NCBI RefSeq assembly: GCF_017833415.1
Contig: NZ_JAFICC010000003.1
Location: forward strand, 1 to 64,000
Reading direction: 5' to 3'
DNA: 64,000 nt
Source of the DNA: Flavobacterium sp. 1355
GTDB taxonomy: Bacteria; Bacteroidota; Bacteroidia; Flavobacteriales; Flavobacteriaceae
Numbering within the stretch: the stretch's first letter is position 1; every line of letters begins with the position of its first letter. Below, one piece after another: positions 36,390 through 45,391 of this stretch. The notes under the pieces were generated by a model that saw nothing but the letters and a program-made list of their open reading frames with translations, had not been told where the DNA came from and did not search any database. A program made the translations under genes and the position numbers.

Positions 36390-36513
36390 TTTATTAAGTT
36401 TATTTTTTTTACCTTACTGAGATCGTGATAAAATTCTTTCTGCTTTCAAGCTAAGTATATTAAAGGCTCAGTGAATATTATTTACATTCCTCCACATAGA
36501 GTAACTCTAGTCA

Positions 36514-36693
36514 TTATGTGAATTCCGTGGAATGTCTAAATAGAAAATTTTGAGGCATTTCTGCTTGTTGTGTCAAATCATAATGTTCAAAATGATTAGT
36601 CATTAAATGTTCGGCACTTTGATAATACGAGTCAGCTGTAATCCCAAAGCCTAAATCAGGATGCAACTCTATACCGGTGAGCATATATTTCAT
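36514..36693 (-). CDS. Small ORF of 59 codons, possible remnant
   Basis: The frame from an ATG at 36693 gives MKYMLTGIELHPDLGFGITADSYY, then a His/Asn-rich stretch and FLFRHSTEFT, and stops at 36514. It has plausible codon use but no family match that I recognise. It could be the N-terminal remnant of a larger protein. Otherwise the 427-bp spacer is empty except for a ttttcggctaatc word at 36749 like that at 39059. Confidence 0.3.
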   Translation of the reverse strand: MKYMLTGIELHPDLGFGITADSYYQSAEHLMTNHFEHYDLTQQAEMPQNFLFRHSTEFT

Positions 36694-36815
36694 ATTTTTT
36701 TATTTTCTACTTTAGATTAAAATTTACTTCTTGGAATAATTTAACTCTTTTCGGCTAATCTAAAATATGCTTAAAACAGTAATTCTATTAATTTGCAAAT
36801 GACTACATATGCGTG

Positions 36816-37676
36816 TCAGCACCAATTTTTCTTATAATCCTTCAATTCTTCAATTATTTCCATTGGAACGTGAAGTACATCAAAAGAAACTTCATTTCCA
36901 GTTTGTTTATAATTTTGATAAACTTTTATTTCATTTGTCCCAGTCTTTTTAGTACCCACAAAAAAATCTATGTTTTCTATAGCTTCTTCGATTTCAGTTT
37001 TTTGAAGTGAATATATATTCTTTTGGATTGTATTTATTGAATAAGTTAGCTCTTTTATTAAAGGAATTAAATCAATGCTATAGTCTATTTTTTCAAGGTC
37101 TTTCATTACAATAGCTCCAAATAATTCTTGTTCTTTTCTCAACATTTCTGTATCTACTAAAAGTTTACACGAATGTTCGCTTATTTCAGGGTCTATATCG
37201 TTAAAATCTATATCGAAATGAACAACCTCAAGAGGAAATCCTAAATGAGCATAATAATTTCTTAATTTACTTAAAAATCTATAAGCGAATGAAGTGTCAA
37301 AACAATCACGTGTTAAGTTAATATGACTTTTGACTTCATCTGAATTTTTACCAAATTTCCTTTTAAGATAAGCTTCAGCATTATCTAAAAAGAATTTAAA
37401 CCCAATCAGTACATTTAAAACCAACTTATTAGATTGAAGAATATAGTGGATGTTTGTTCCAATAGTGAAATGCATTTTGTTCGCTGGAACTTTTTCCCAT
37501 TTTTTTATAAAATCGAAATGTTCTTTTAAATTTAATTGCAAATACTTGAAAACCACATATTGGGTATATACTGTTTTAATTAAACTACAATCAGAATTAA
37601 AATAATTATACTGTGTTTGGTTGATTTCTCTAAATGGGATTAAGTCATTGTTTTCAAATGTGGCTAGTCTTATCAT
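36816..37676 (-). CDS. HEPN-like helical protein (copy B)
   Basis: A 286-residue helical protein with R139-NYYA-H144 in KLRNYYAHLGFPL, the HEPN RNase signature. Other parts (TIGTNIHYILQSNKLVLNVLIGFKFFLDNAEAYLK) look like a long helical scaffold. No separate antitoxin is recognised beside it. HEPN family membership is inferred from the motif and helical context. Confidence 0.6.
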   Translation of the reverse strand: MIRLATFENNDLIPFREINQTQYNYFNSDCSLIKTVYTQYVVFKYLQLNLKEHFDFIKKWEKVPANKMHFTIGTNIHYILQSNKLVLNVLIGFKFFLDNAEAYLKRKFGKNSDEVKSHINLTRDCFDTSFAYRFLSKLRNYYAHLGFPLEVVHFDIDFNDIDPEISEHSCKLLVDTEMLRKEQELFGAIVMKDLEKIDYSIDLIPLIKELTYSINTIQKNIYSLQKTEIEEAIENIDFFVGTKKTGTNEIKVYQNYKQTGNEVSFDVLHVPMEIIEELKDYKKNWC

Positions 37677-37719
37677 TTTGCTTGGATAAATTGATGCTAA
37701 AGTCCGTGCCTTTTCGAAG

Positions 37720-37829
37720 TTGCGAACTGCTTAACGCTATATTTTATTAAAATAAAATTTCTTAGAAAAGATAAATATGATTTTTACAAATACTACACAC
37801 TCTCGAAAACCGGTTCTATGAACAGTTAT
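37720..37829 (-). other. attC-like spacer between HEPN and RES genes
   Basis: On the minus strand the RES gene ends in a TAA followed by an AACTG word, and the spacer later contains GCGTTAAGC, which fits the integron core GTTRRRY. The two ends are about 100 bp apart. Arms are not strongly complementary. Confidence 0.3.
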
Positions 37830-38983
37830 TCTATTTCTGAAATGTCTTTTTTCCATTTTCTCTGAAAGTATTCATATGATACATCCCTTATTTCTACCAC
37901 TTCTGCTTCGTCATATGTATAACTCATAAGCTCAGGGTTAAATACTACCAAATTCTCTCCGTTTCCCACAGAACTTGGAAAGAGAATTCCATCAAAATTC
38001 AGCTTTCTAATACAATCCGCAATTAGTTGTGTTATGTTATATGCGTGTCTTTCTAGGGGTGGAATAACTTTTTGCATTAGTTCGGTGAAAGTATTTAATT
38101 TACCAAATTTATCAAGGCTTTCATCGCTTTGAAAAAAATTCAAAAACTGACTTTCAGTAAGATCGAAAATCAATAATTCCTTATTTACTATAAACTTTCC
38201 AATTGAAACTACATCACCTGGATGCGGTCTTATCTCGGATATTGCAGTGTATTTATCCGTAGCGGAGTATAGATAAGAAACTCCTGCTCTGTTTAATCGT
38301 CCAATACCAGCTATTAGTGGAGGAGGTGCTCCAATTTGAGAATTAGAATATGGGACAAATATCAAGTCTCCTTCAAATCCACCTTCAAACAAGCTTCTTT
38401 TTTTATTCTCAACCCCTATTCTAGCCCTGTAGAATTCGGATTTTTTTTTAACTTTTATTTTGGAACAGTCAGAATATTCTGAAAGCATTTGTGTGATTTG
38501 GTCTTCGAATTTAAAGTAATTCTCACTCTTTAACTTATATTCTATTTCTTTAATTGAGTAATCTAAGTCAGATTTTATAGACTGAAGAAGCGGGTTTTGT
38601 TGACCATCATCATAGCCTGCAAAAATTGAAACACCTTTGTCATAGTCTTCATAAACTTCTAAGCATTCTATTCTGTTGATTAATTCATCGTAAACATCTT
38701 CGTCTTTAAAATTTCCCTTGTTTAAAAATATATTGTCACTTTTATAAAATAATGAGCCATAACCATTGCCGCCCCAATGCTCATTGTAATCCCATTCGGA
38801 ATAGTGGTACCGTATTAAAGCTTTGATTATTTGTATAAACTCATTACTGTCAACGTCAATAATGAATTCATTATTTTCACAACAACTACACAACCCTTTT
38901 TTGTTAATCCTTTTAATTAGTTTCTTCAAACGGATGTCTTTTGCACATTCAATGCACAGTAATAATTCATCTTCGTCTATCAT
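37826..38983 (-). CDS. RES-domain protein with zinc-ribbon N-terminus
   Basis: A 385-residue protein with an N-terminal Cys cluster (C10xxC13, then CSCC at about 32-35) like a zinc ribbon, a helical middle, and a C-terminal RES domain: FYRARIG (R186), YSATDKYTAISEIRPHPG (E250) and FPSSVGNGENLVVF with the Ser. RES toxins break down NAD+. The N-terminal half fits the HEPN-associated domain seen in long RES proteins. No Xre-type partner lies beside it. Confidence 0.85.
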   Translation of the reverse strand: MIDEDELLLCIECAKDIRLKKLIKRINKKGLCSCCENNEFIIDVDSNEFIQIIKALIRYHYSEWDYNEHWGGNGYGSLFYKSDNIFLNKGNFKDEDVYDELINRIECLEVYEDYDKGVSIFAGYDDGQQNPLLQSIKSDLDYSIKEIEYKLKSENYFKFEDQITQMLSEYSDCSKIKVKKKSEFYRARIGVENKKRSLFEGGFEGDLIFVPYSNSQIGAPPPLIAGIGRLNRAGVSYLYSATDKYTAISEIRPHPGDVVSIGKFIVNKELLIFDLTESQFLNFFQSDESLDKFGKLNTFTELMQKVIPPLERHAYNITQLIADCIRKLNFDGILFPSSVGNGENLVVFNPELMSYTYDEAEVVEIRDVSYEYFQRKWKKDISEIE

Positions 38984-39136
38984 ATTGTCGCTTGTTTTCT
39001 ATAATTGTGTATAATGTACATACTCTTAAAGTGGTTTGTAGACTTTGAAGCAGAGTATTTTCGGCTAAACGAAAATATAAAATACAAAGGTAATTCCACT
39101 AAATCCGTAAACTGCTTGAAATGTTTGTTACCAGTA

Positions 39137-39943
39137 TTATTTTAATTCTGGAAATAAGATTTCAACTATTTCTAAAAAATCTTTGTCTTGAATAGGCTTA
39201 TTTTCGTGATATTCCTTTAATTTCTTTTTTAAATTTCCTTTTCGATAGTCCAATTCTTGTATTTTAGATGTTCTATCATAAACATTCATTGCTTTCAATA
39301 TTATGTCGCCATTTTCCCTATAATGTTGGATTGCATTATTTAAAATACCTAGTAAATTTGGAAAATTGAAATGTATTGGTTTGTCAAATTTTAATGATAA
39401 AATAACAAATAGTTCTCTTGATTTCTGATAGGCTTTTTCAAATTTTTCAGAATTATTTAATTTTACCGCAAATCTTAATAGTGACCATTTTTCAAAATCA
39501 CTTTGACTATTAATTTTTTTGTATAATTCATTTATGAAAATTATGTCTTCTTCTTTGATTTTATAGTCACGCTTAAATAATTCGTTTATGGAGTAAATTA
39601 AAAAGTTGTTTTTTTCATAAAAGTAATTTTCAGCTAATCTTATAAAAACAGTTTTCTTTGTTTCATCTAAATAATTAACTTCTAAATTAATATTTTTAGA
39701 TTTTAATAGAAAGTATGAAAATTTATTCTTGCTTTTATCTTTTAAAGTTTCATTCAAAATGAGTTTAGAATTAACTCCAACAATTCTTGATAAGTCTAGT
39801 TTTTCATTTAAATATTTGGCTTCTTCTATATTTACTTTATCAACTATTCCCATATTTTGAAAATAGTCAGCAGAACAATCTAAATAATAATTTTCTATTT
39901 CAATCAAAAAATTTTCAATACTCTGTCTTTTCCATTGATCCAT
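39137..39943 (-). CDS. Hypothetical helical protein
   Basis: A 268-residue, Lys/Glu/Asn-rich, helical protein without a recognised domain. It has no signal peptide or membrane segment. It lies between the RES and NERD genes. A GTTACCA word, like others near gene ends in this island, lies just beyond its stop codon. Confidence 0.45.
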   Translation of the reverse strand: MDQWKRQSIENFLIEIENYYLDCSADYFQNMGIVDKVNIEEAKYLNEKLDLSRIVGVNSKLILNETLKDKSKNKFSYFLLKSKNINLEVNYLDETKKTVFIRLAENYFYEKNNFLIYSINELFKRDYKIKEEDIIFINELYKKINSQSDFEKWSLLRFAVKLNNSEKFEKAYQKSRELFVILSLKFDKPIHFNFPNLLGILNNAIQHYRENGDIILKAMNVYDRTSKIQELDYRKGNLKKKLKEYHENKPIQDKDFLEIVEILFPELK

Positions 39944-39994
39944 AATTTTTTTATTTTTCAGCTTATCGTTTTTAATTTAGTTATTTTGGTTATG

Positions 39995-40138
39995 ATTACT
40001 GCCAACGGTTCGGAGCCTTGTATTCAGGTGGGAAATCGAAGCACAAAAGCCGATATTATTACTACAGTTCAATTGAAAAACTGCTGTTGAATTTTGCAGT
40101 TCAGCCCGCCTTACTCAAAATCCTTGTTACAGGCAATA
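39995..40138. repeat. Long imperfect palindrome resembling an integron attC
   Basis: The outer arms begin tgccaac (plus strand, 40008) and end gttacaggca (40126-40136). Inside are AGGTGGG and CCCGCC arms and a further inner hairpin. On the minus strand it begins TAACAAGG and ends CGTTGGCA, like VCR-type attC sites that lie directly after a cassette gene. The strict GTTRRRY core is not met. Confidence 0.35.
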
Positions 40139-40161
40139 TAATTTCTATTTTTCATCTCCTT

Positions 40162-41238
40162 TCATTCATTAATCCGTAAAATCATGTCAGCAATTGTCTT
40201 TGTCTCATTATATGAAAATATTGGTTTAAAATATTTTACATAGCTAAGAAGCTCGTTGACAGTCAAAATCTTCACATACTGAAACTCCTCTTTTGGTTTG
40301 GTGTTAGTCAAAACAATCAGATTTTTGATTGGTATTTTTTTTTCACCCCAATGATGCCTGTCTAAACTTAAATGATAATTACTCATCTCATTATTTAGTA
40401 GATAAAATAATGCAAAGCTTGTCCTTTTAATTTGTTCTACAGGCGAGCGTAAGCTCAAATTCCCCAATGATTTTTCACTCCAATTCTTTGTCTCAATAAG
40501 AAATATTCCAGATGGTCCTACAAGTATATGGTCAATTTGAACGGACTTTATGTAATCATTTTCATTTCTATTATAGATTGCAGGTGAAAATGAAACTGCA
40601 AAGTCGTTAATCAAAAAATAATCGTCAGATAGAGTTTCTAATGTCTTAACTACTTTTTGTTCTCCCAACGCACCATAAATGAAACTGTTGAGTTCATCTA
40701 TTGTCCCTTTTTTTCTTTCAAGTTCTGATAAAGAATATTGAGCACTTAGCCTTACTGCTTCATTAAAATCTGAAGTTATAAATTGATAGCGATTGCTTTT
40801 GACTTGATAATCTTCAACTAGTTTGTTTACTGACATTTTTACTACAATTTCAAAATTATTTTCTTTCCTTTTAATTTTTCTTTTATAGTTCCAATGTTCT
40901 AAACCAATGGCTAGTTTATGAAAAAAGTTTGTTGAAGTATTGTTTGTTGAAACATTTAGTTGTTGTTTCAGCTTATCAATTTCATTTGTCAATATTTCAA
41001 CTGATACCTGTCTTTGTGTTTCGATTGCTGTATCTAAATTCGGCAAATCTATGTTGAGGATATTTTTTTCTTCCTCAATCAGATTTTCGTGATGAGAAAT
41101 TACTTGCTGTCGCAAAATTGTAAATGTCTTTTGAAAATCAATGACCTCTTTTAATGACTTAAAGTCATGGATATTGTTTTCCTCTAAATGTAACTTTAAA
41201 GTCGTCAGTGAACCGATCTTATTATAAGTCCTGCACAT
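40162..41238 (-). CDS. NERD-domain nuclease-related protein
   Basis: A 358-residue protein with a coiled-coil N-terminal half and a NERD domain: IYGALGEQKVVKTLETL, then QIDHILVGPSGIFLIETKNWSEKS (D and ExK motif). NERD is related to restriction endonuclease folds and is found in plasmids and mobile regions. Ends with RINE. Its gene stands alone with palindromic spacers on the 3' side. Confidence 0.85.
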   Translation of the reverse strand: MCRTYNKIGSLTTLKLHLEENNIHDFKSLKEVIDFQKTFTILRQQVISHHENLIEEEKNILNIDLPNLDTAIETQRQVSVEILTNEIDKLKQQLNVSTNNTSTNFFHKLAIGLEHWNYKRKIKRKENNFEIVVKMSVNKLVEDYQVKSNRYQFITSDFNEAVRLSAQYSLSELERKKGTIDELNSFIYGALGEQKVVKTLETLSDDYFLINDFAVSFSPAIYNRNENDYIKSVQIDHILVGPSGIFLIETKNWSEKSLGNLSLRSPVEQIKRTSFALFYLLNNEMSNYHLSLDRHHWGEKKIPIKNLIVLTNTKPKEEFQYVKILTVNELLSYVKYFKPIFSYNETKTIADMILRINE

Positions 41239-41369
41239 CTATCTGCCGGTTATTAATTGTTGATTGTTTGAGGAATTTAAGCATCTTATTTTCTGATTAA
41301 CGAAGATATGATATAAAAAGGTAATCTCACTACTACCCAAATTTTGCCGAAAACCTGTTAGCGAAAGTG

Positions 41370-42077
41370 TTATTTGAGCAACTGAAACATTAAATTTTCG
41401 GGAAGGGTTTCTAGATTTTTAATAAATTCTAAGTCTTTATTAGTTTTAATTTCTTCAACAAAAATTAAACATTTGTCTATTATTGGTTGCAAAAGAGTCA
41501 ATATTTCCGGGTTTTCTAATTCACTTTCCTCTATTATTTTCATTACATCGCTAGAAAAAGAACAACTTAATGACATAAGCGTTGAATACGAATTTGCAAA
41601 CCCATCTAAAAAGTCTTTTTTATTATTTAAAGATTCCGTTCGTATTTTATATTTGTTCAACAGAACTTTTGCATTATGCAAAAATAAATTTAAACATGCT
41701 TTTTCAAAAACTTTCTCATTCTCTTGTTTTGTATCAGGATCAATGAATTTTTTAAAACGATTGACTATTCCATTATCTGAAAATTCAAGAGCATAAGTAA
41801 AAGAGTTGCAATTAATATCATGCATGAATTTATTTCTAAAATTCATTAATAATTCTAAGTTATTATGCTCTTCATGTGTTAGAATATCAATGTCATAAAG
41901 TAAATCAATTTTATTTTTAAATGATATACCGCTTTTATTTCCAAAGTTTTTAGTTCTTATTTTATCGGTAATTGATAAGTTAGCAAGTAAAAGATTATTA
42001 ACACTATCTTCAATATGCAATGCATAGCTTAAAACTTTTGTTCGAACTTCTAAGTTTTTATTATCATCGATTTCCAT
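41370..42077 (-). CDS. HEPN-like helical protein (copy C)
   Basis: A 235-residue helical protein with R81-NKFM-H86 in LLMNFRNKFMHDINC, resembling HEPN or MltR-type proteins. No other domain. A GTTAGCG word (41357-41363) lies just after its 3' end on the plus strand, giving GCTAACAGG after the stop on its own strand. Confidence 0.5.
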   Translation of the reverse strand: MEIDDNKNLEVRTKVLSYALHIEDSVNNLLLANLSITDKIRTKNFGNKSGISFKNKIDLLYDIDILTHEEHNNLELLMNFRNKFMHDINCNSFTYALEFSDNGIVNRFKKFIDPDTKQENEKVFEKACLNLFLHNAKVLLNKYKIRTESLNNKKDFLDGFANSYSTLMSLSCSFSSDVMKIIEESELENPEILTLLQPIIDKCLIFVEEIKTNKDLEFIKNLETLPENLMFQLLK

Positions 42078-42266
42078 TAATAATATATTTTACATTTGTT
42101 ATTTGTTGATTCTACCGAAACATTATCGTTTACATTCTGTAGCTTGTTAAGGTTGTGAGCTTAGTAAGTAAGCAAGTACTTTCTACTCAAATAAATTTCT
42201 TGCGAATCATAGACATGAATTCACAACAAAATTTAAATATTGCCTAGCTGTTAGTGGAAGATTTTA

Positions 42267-42587
42267 TTACTCTGGCCCAACTTGGCTATATTTTTCGAAT
42301 GCCAATTTATAAAGTTGCTCACTTTCATCCTTAAAACGATTCTTATTTTCTTTCAATTCTCCAAATTTTTGATACAAGTGTCTGTAGATAATTTGGTGTG
42401 CCGTGTTGGTAAGTTTTACTACATCAAATTCATCCATCTCAAAGTCATCTGTTATTGCTTTGTCTAGGAGAATTAGTAATTCATCTTTTCCAATTTGATC
42501 AAGTTCAATCCAATTTTGGTCAATTGCTCTGTAGTAAGCTTTTCCGTTATCAATTTTTAAGTATATCATAAGTTTGTGTTCTTTCAT
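42267..42587 (-). CDS. Small protein overlapping the PHP-ATPase gene
   Basis: A 106-residue acidic, helical protein of unknown family (YYRAIDQNWIELDQIGKDELLILLDKAI, IIYRHLYQKFGEL). Its 5' end overlaps the preceding gene's 3' end by 38 bp (20 bp if the inner ATG at 42569 is used), so the two are translationally coupled and probably act together. Confidence 0.6.
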   Translation of the reverse strand: MKEHKLMIYLKIDNGKAYYRAIDQNWIELDQIGKDELLILLDKAITDDFEMDEFDVVKLTNTAHQIIYRHLYQKFGELKENKNRFKDESEQLYKLAFEKYSQVGPE

Positions 42588-44597
42588 TATAGGTTATTAG
42601 ACCAGCCTCTAGACAATTTAACATAATTTCGTAACTCGGAATTTCTTCAGCATCGACTTTTTTTAAAACTTTTTCGCCAGGTTTTCCAGAAAAAATTTTG
42701 TAAACCGGTTTTGAGTTTACAATTTCTTTTTTTGTAAAAAGAATATAATCAGGTTGTATCGATACTCCTACAGTATTATTATGTGTTACAATAAGTACTG
42801 GAACTGTTTTTGAAATTTGTCTAATCTGTTCATTTACCTCACTTTTTAGGAATAAGTTGTCGAAAGATGATTCAGGTTCATCTATTAATAATAAATCATA
42901 ATGATGTGCATTTTGGATTTTATCAAGTAAATTAAATTCGGATCTTTCACCACCAGAAACCTCTGCTCCATATTCATTCAAGATGCTATATTTTACATCC
43001 ACGAAATATTTGTAATATTCGGTTTCTGGTAATCGTTCAATTTTCTTTAGTTCTTCCAGATATTCAAGTGAAAAATCATAATGGGTAAATGCGTTACTGA
43101 ATTGCGTTCGAATTCCGCTCTTGTTCAGCAATTCTTGTGCTCCACCAAATTTCTTAGTTTGAGCAACAATTCGAAATCTACGTACATCTGTTTTCTCAAT
43201 GATTTTTTCCTTTTTAATTTCACGAACGATAATATCGAATTTTCTGCACTTTTCTTTTTCAACTAAATACTCATAAAAATCGATGTCGCTCACATGTGCG
43301 GATGAAGTAGAAGACTGCAATTCTTTTTGAACGTTTGTTACGATTGAATTTACCCAAAGTTTTTTAAGATTTCTTTCTTGTTCTTCATTGAATTTATAAA
43401 TCAAATCTAAAAGTAACATGCGAAGCGCATTTTTTTCAAGATGTCTCTCGATGATTTCTATATAGACTGTATTGTTATATAATATTTCCGCGGCTGAAAT
43501 TAAAGTTTTAAGAGTTTCATTTTCAACTTCAAGAAATTTACTTTCGTTAAACAACACACATTTTGAATATACATCTCGTTTCTCTTCTTCTTTCGCGACT
43601 TTAAGTAACGAAGTTAAATAAGTTTCTACTTTTTTTTCATTTTCAGTAGTGTCAATTTTATTTACGTCTTCGAGAACGTCTCTAAATTCCCGCAAAAACT
43701 GCTCAGATACGCTGCTTTGTTTAGCAGTTAAAAGTTCATCAAATTTTTCTTATCTTTTTCTTCATCTGTTTCTAAAAGTTCGAATTGTTTAATGTGCTTT
43801 ACATTTTCATATATTTTATCAATTGTTTTTAGCGTAAAAGATTTACCCGAAGATCGATCGCCTAAAATAACATTTAAGCCGGTAGATAATTGTTGACCGT
43901 TTTCAAAAATTTGGAAAAAATGATGTCCTTCATTTGGGTGTAAGAAAACCTTATCCTTACTTAATAGAGATGTTTTAACTGCTCTCAAAGATGTATCATC
44001 TGCATCAATAAAAGTTTGTCTTGGTGAAAAATTAGTCATGTCTTGTTTGAATCTTAGGTCGCTGAATAGAACTGGTACAAGACTCTCAACCTCTTTAAGA
44101 TAAAACTTGAACTTTTTTGCACTTGTAACCTCACCAGCACTTATAAATTGTTTCAGTTGATCAATTACATCTTGGGAAATTATTGGTGATTTGTCGTAGT
44201 GAGGAATTAAAAGATATTTACTTAAATCTCCAAAAATCTCTTTTAATTGTTGAATCAGGATATATTCTGACTTTGACGTTATTAGACTTTCAACTCTATT
44301 ACATTTAGAATTAAAATCTTCAAGTTCGTCGTTTTCAGAAATAAGCAATAAGTGACCTTTTTCTAAATTAATTTCAATACCTGGAAAAACTTTAATTTTT
44401 AAACGATTAGATATATCTTGATACTGCGATAAATCGAATAGATTATGATTTGTAATAGCAATACAGTCGATGCTTAATTTACTCACATATTCTTCAAGCT
44501 TATCAAGACTGAAGTCAAATAAAGCGTCGCTGTGAATAGATGGCTTTGTATGAAGATGTAAATCGATTTTTTTCATAATTTGATTGTTGGTCGTCAA
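42550..44597 (-). pseudogene. PHP-domain ATPase (TrlF-like), frameshifted
   Basis: One gene in two frames, 682 codons in all. The first part (43728-44597) has the PHP metal motif DLHLHTKPSIHSD, AITNHN and Walker A GDRSSGKS. The second part, entered by restoring one A in an A5 run near 43740, has FGGAQELL, the signature SGGERSEF, Walker B DLLLIDEPESS and the H-loop LIVTHNN. Together they match PHP-ABC-like ATPases known from defence islands. The frame break is either inactivating or a homopolymer error. Confidence 0.8.
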
Positions 44598-44818
44598 AAA
44601 ATTTCTGCTAACTCATTTATTCATGCTACAGAATGTCTTACTACCGTAAATTATCTGATGGCTTTATGGCATTTATAAGTTTTAATACCAAACTTACAGA
44701 TCCACTTTCATTTTCTTTTACGGTTTTCCATAATTGTCCCTGAAAATGGCAAATTAGTTTTTTAATAAATAGAGAGACACCGTATAAATACGTGTTTTTG
44801 TAATTTCAACTAAATAAA

Positions 44819-44840
44819 AAAAGATGCCTAAGCATCTTTT
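44819..44840 (-). terminator. Terminator after the Xre gene
   Basis: A perfect aaaagatgc/gcatctttt stem around a 4-nt loop, followed on the minus strand by T residues, 17 bp after the stop codon. Confidence 0.75.
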
Positions 44841-44856
44841 GAAATTTTATAAGTAT

Positions 44857-45090
44857 TTAATCTAGATCAAAATCCAGTAATTCTCTTGGATGTTTCCCTA
44901 ATCCTTTTGCCAGGTCTAATAGAGTTGTAAATGAAAGGTTCCTTTTTCCATTTTCTATATCACTAATAGTAGCCTTAATAAGCTTATCACTATTCAATGC
45001 TACATTATCTTGACTTAAATTTAATTCAGTCCTCAACTTCTTAATATGTACACCAAATTTTTTTAGTTTTTCTTCCTTATGTTTCTCCAT
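44857..45090 (-). CDS. Xre-family HTH regulator
   Basis: A 77-residue Cro/C1-type HTH protein (KKFGVHIKKLRTELNLSQDNVALNSDKLIKATISDIENGKRNLSFTTLLDLAKGLG). It acts as a DNA-binding repressor, probably dimeric. A palindrome fitting its own operator lies 46 bp upstream, between it and a rightward promoter, so it is likely autoregulated and may control the candidate RNA. Confidence 0.9.
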   Translation of the reverse strand: MEKHKEEKLKKFGVHIKKLRTELNLSQDNVALNSDKLIKATISDIENGKRNLSFTTLLDLAKGLGKHPRELLDFDLD

Positions 45091-45135
45091 TTTTCAAGCT
45101 TTTAAACAAAAGGCGTAATAATTCTTTGGAAAAAT

Positions 45136-45153
45136 GTTATAAGAACTTATAAC
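45136..45153. promoter_or_regulatory. Xre operator palindrome
   Basis: gttataag-aa-cttataac is a perfect 8-bp inverted repeat with a 2-nt centre, placed between the divergent Xre gene and the candidate RNA promoter. This size and place fit a Cro/C1-type dimer site. Confidence 0.6.
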
Positions 45154-45170
45154 AAACTAATTTTTTTTGT

Positions 45171-45178
45171 TATATTTG
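45171..45178 (+). promoter_or_regulatory. -7 element TATATTTG
   Basis: A rightward match to TAnnTTTG, 18 bp from the operator. No TTG lies at the usual distance. Confidence 0.3.
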
Positions 45179-45208
45179 GACATTATTTGAATTAACATTC
45201 AATATTAT

Positions 45209-45238
45209 TTGCTTTAAGCATATAATTAAATAATTTTG
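45209..45238 (+). promoter_or_regulatory. Promoter of the rod-like RNA
   Basis: TTG (45209-45211), a 19-nt spacer and TAATTTTG (45231-45238) match the Bacteroidota consensus fully. Transcription would start near 45245 and run into the inverted structure at 45281. No protein start is nearby. Confidence 0.6.
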
Positions 45239-45280
45239 CGATTCTTCATAAAAATAAATTGAAGCATTCGCTTAGAATCT

Positions 45281-45391
45281 CGTTTTCAAAAACTGGCGTT
45301 TTATAAACCACGAGAGGATAAGTAAGATGCTCACGTCTTATGGCGTGGGCTCACTTATTTGTGGTAGGGCGCCGCCAGTGCCTTGAAAACG
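45281..45391 (+). ncRNA. Candidate structured non-coding RNA (rod-like)
   Basis: Five nested complementary blocks make a single long rod: CGTTTTCAA with TTGAAAACG (9 bp), CTGGCG with CGCCAG, ACCAC with GTGGT, ATAAGT with ACTTAT, and GCTCACG with CGTGGGC (one wobble), separated by small internal loops. A consensus promoter lies 36 bp upstream and a T5 tract follows at 45411. No open reading frame fits. It could be a regulatory RNA, 6S-like decoy, or a DNA hairpin site. The end sequence AAAACGATAAGCTGA also occurs on the minus strand near 39960. Confidence 0.55.

Noticed and set aside
33000..45000. CRISPR array
   Set aside because: The 13-bp array has identical units without spacers, and no other regular repeat with unique spacers was seen.
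45281..45391. Protein-coding interpretation of the rod-like region
   Set aside because: No start codon plus open frame of useful length on either strand; complementary arms explain the sequence better.
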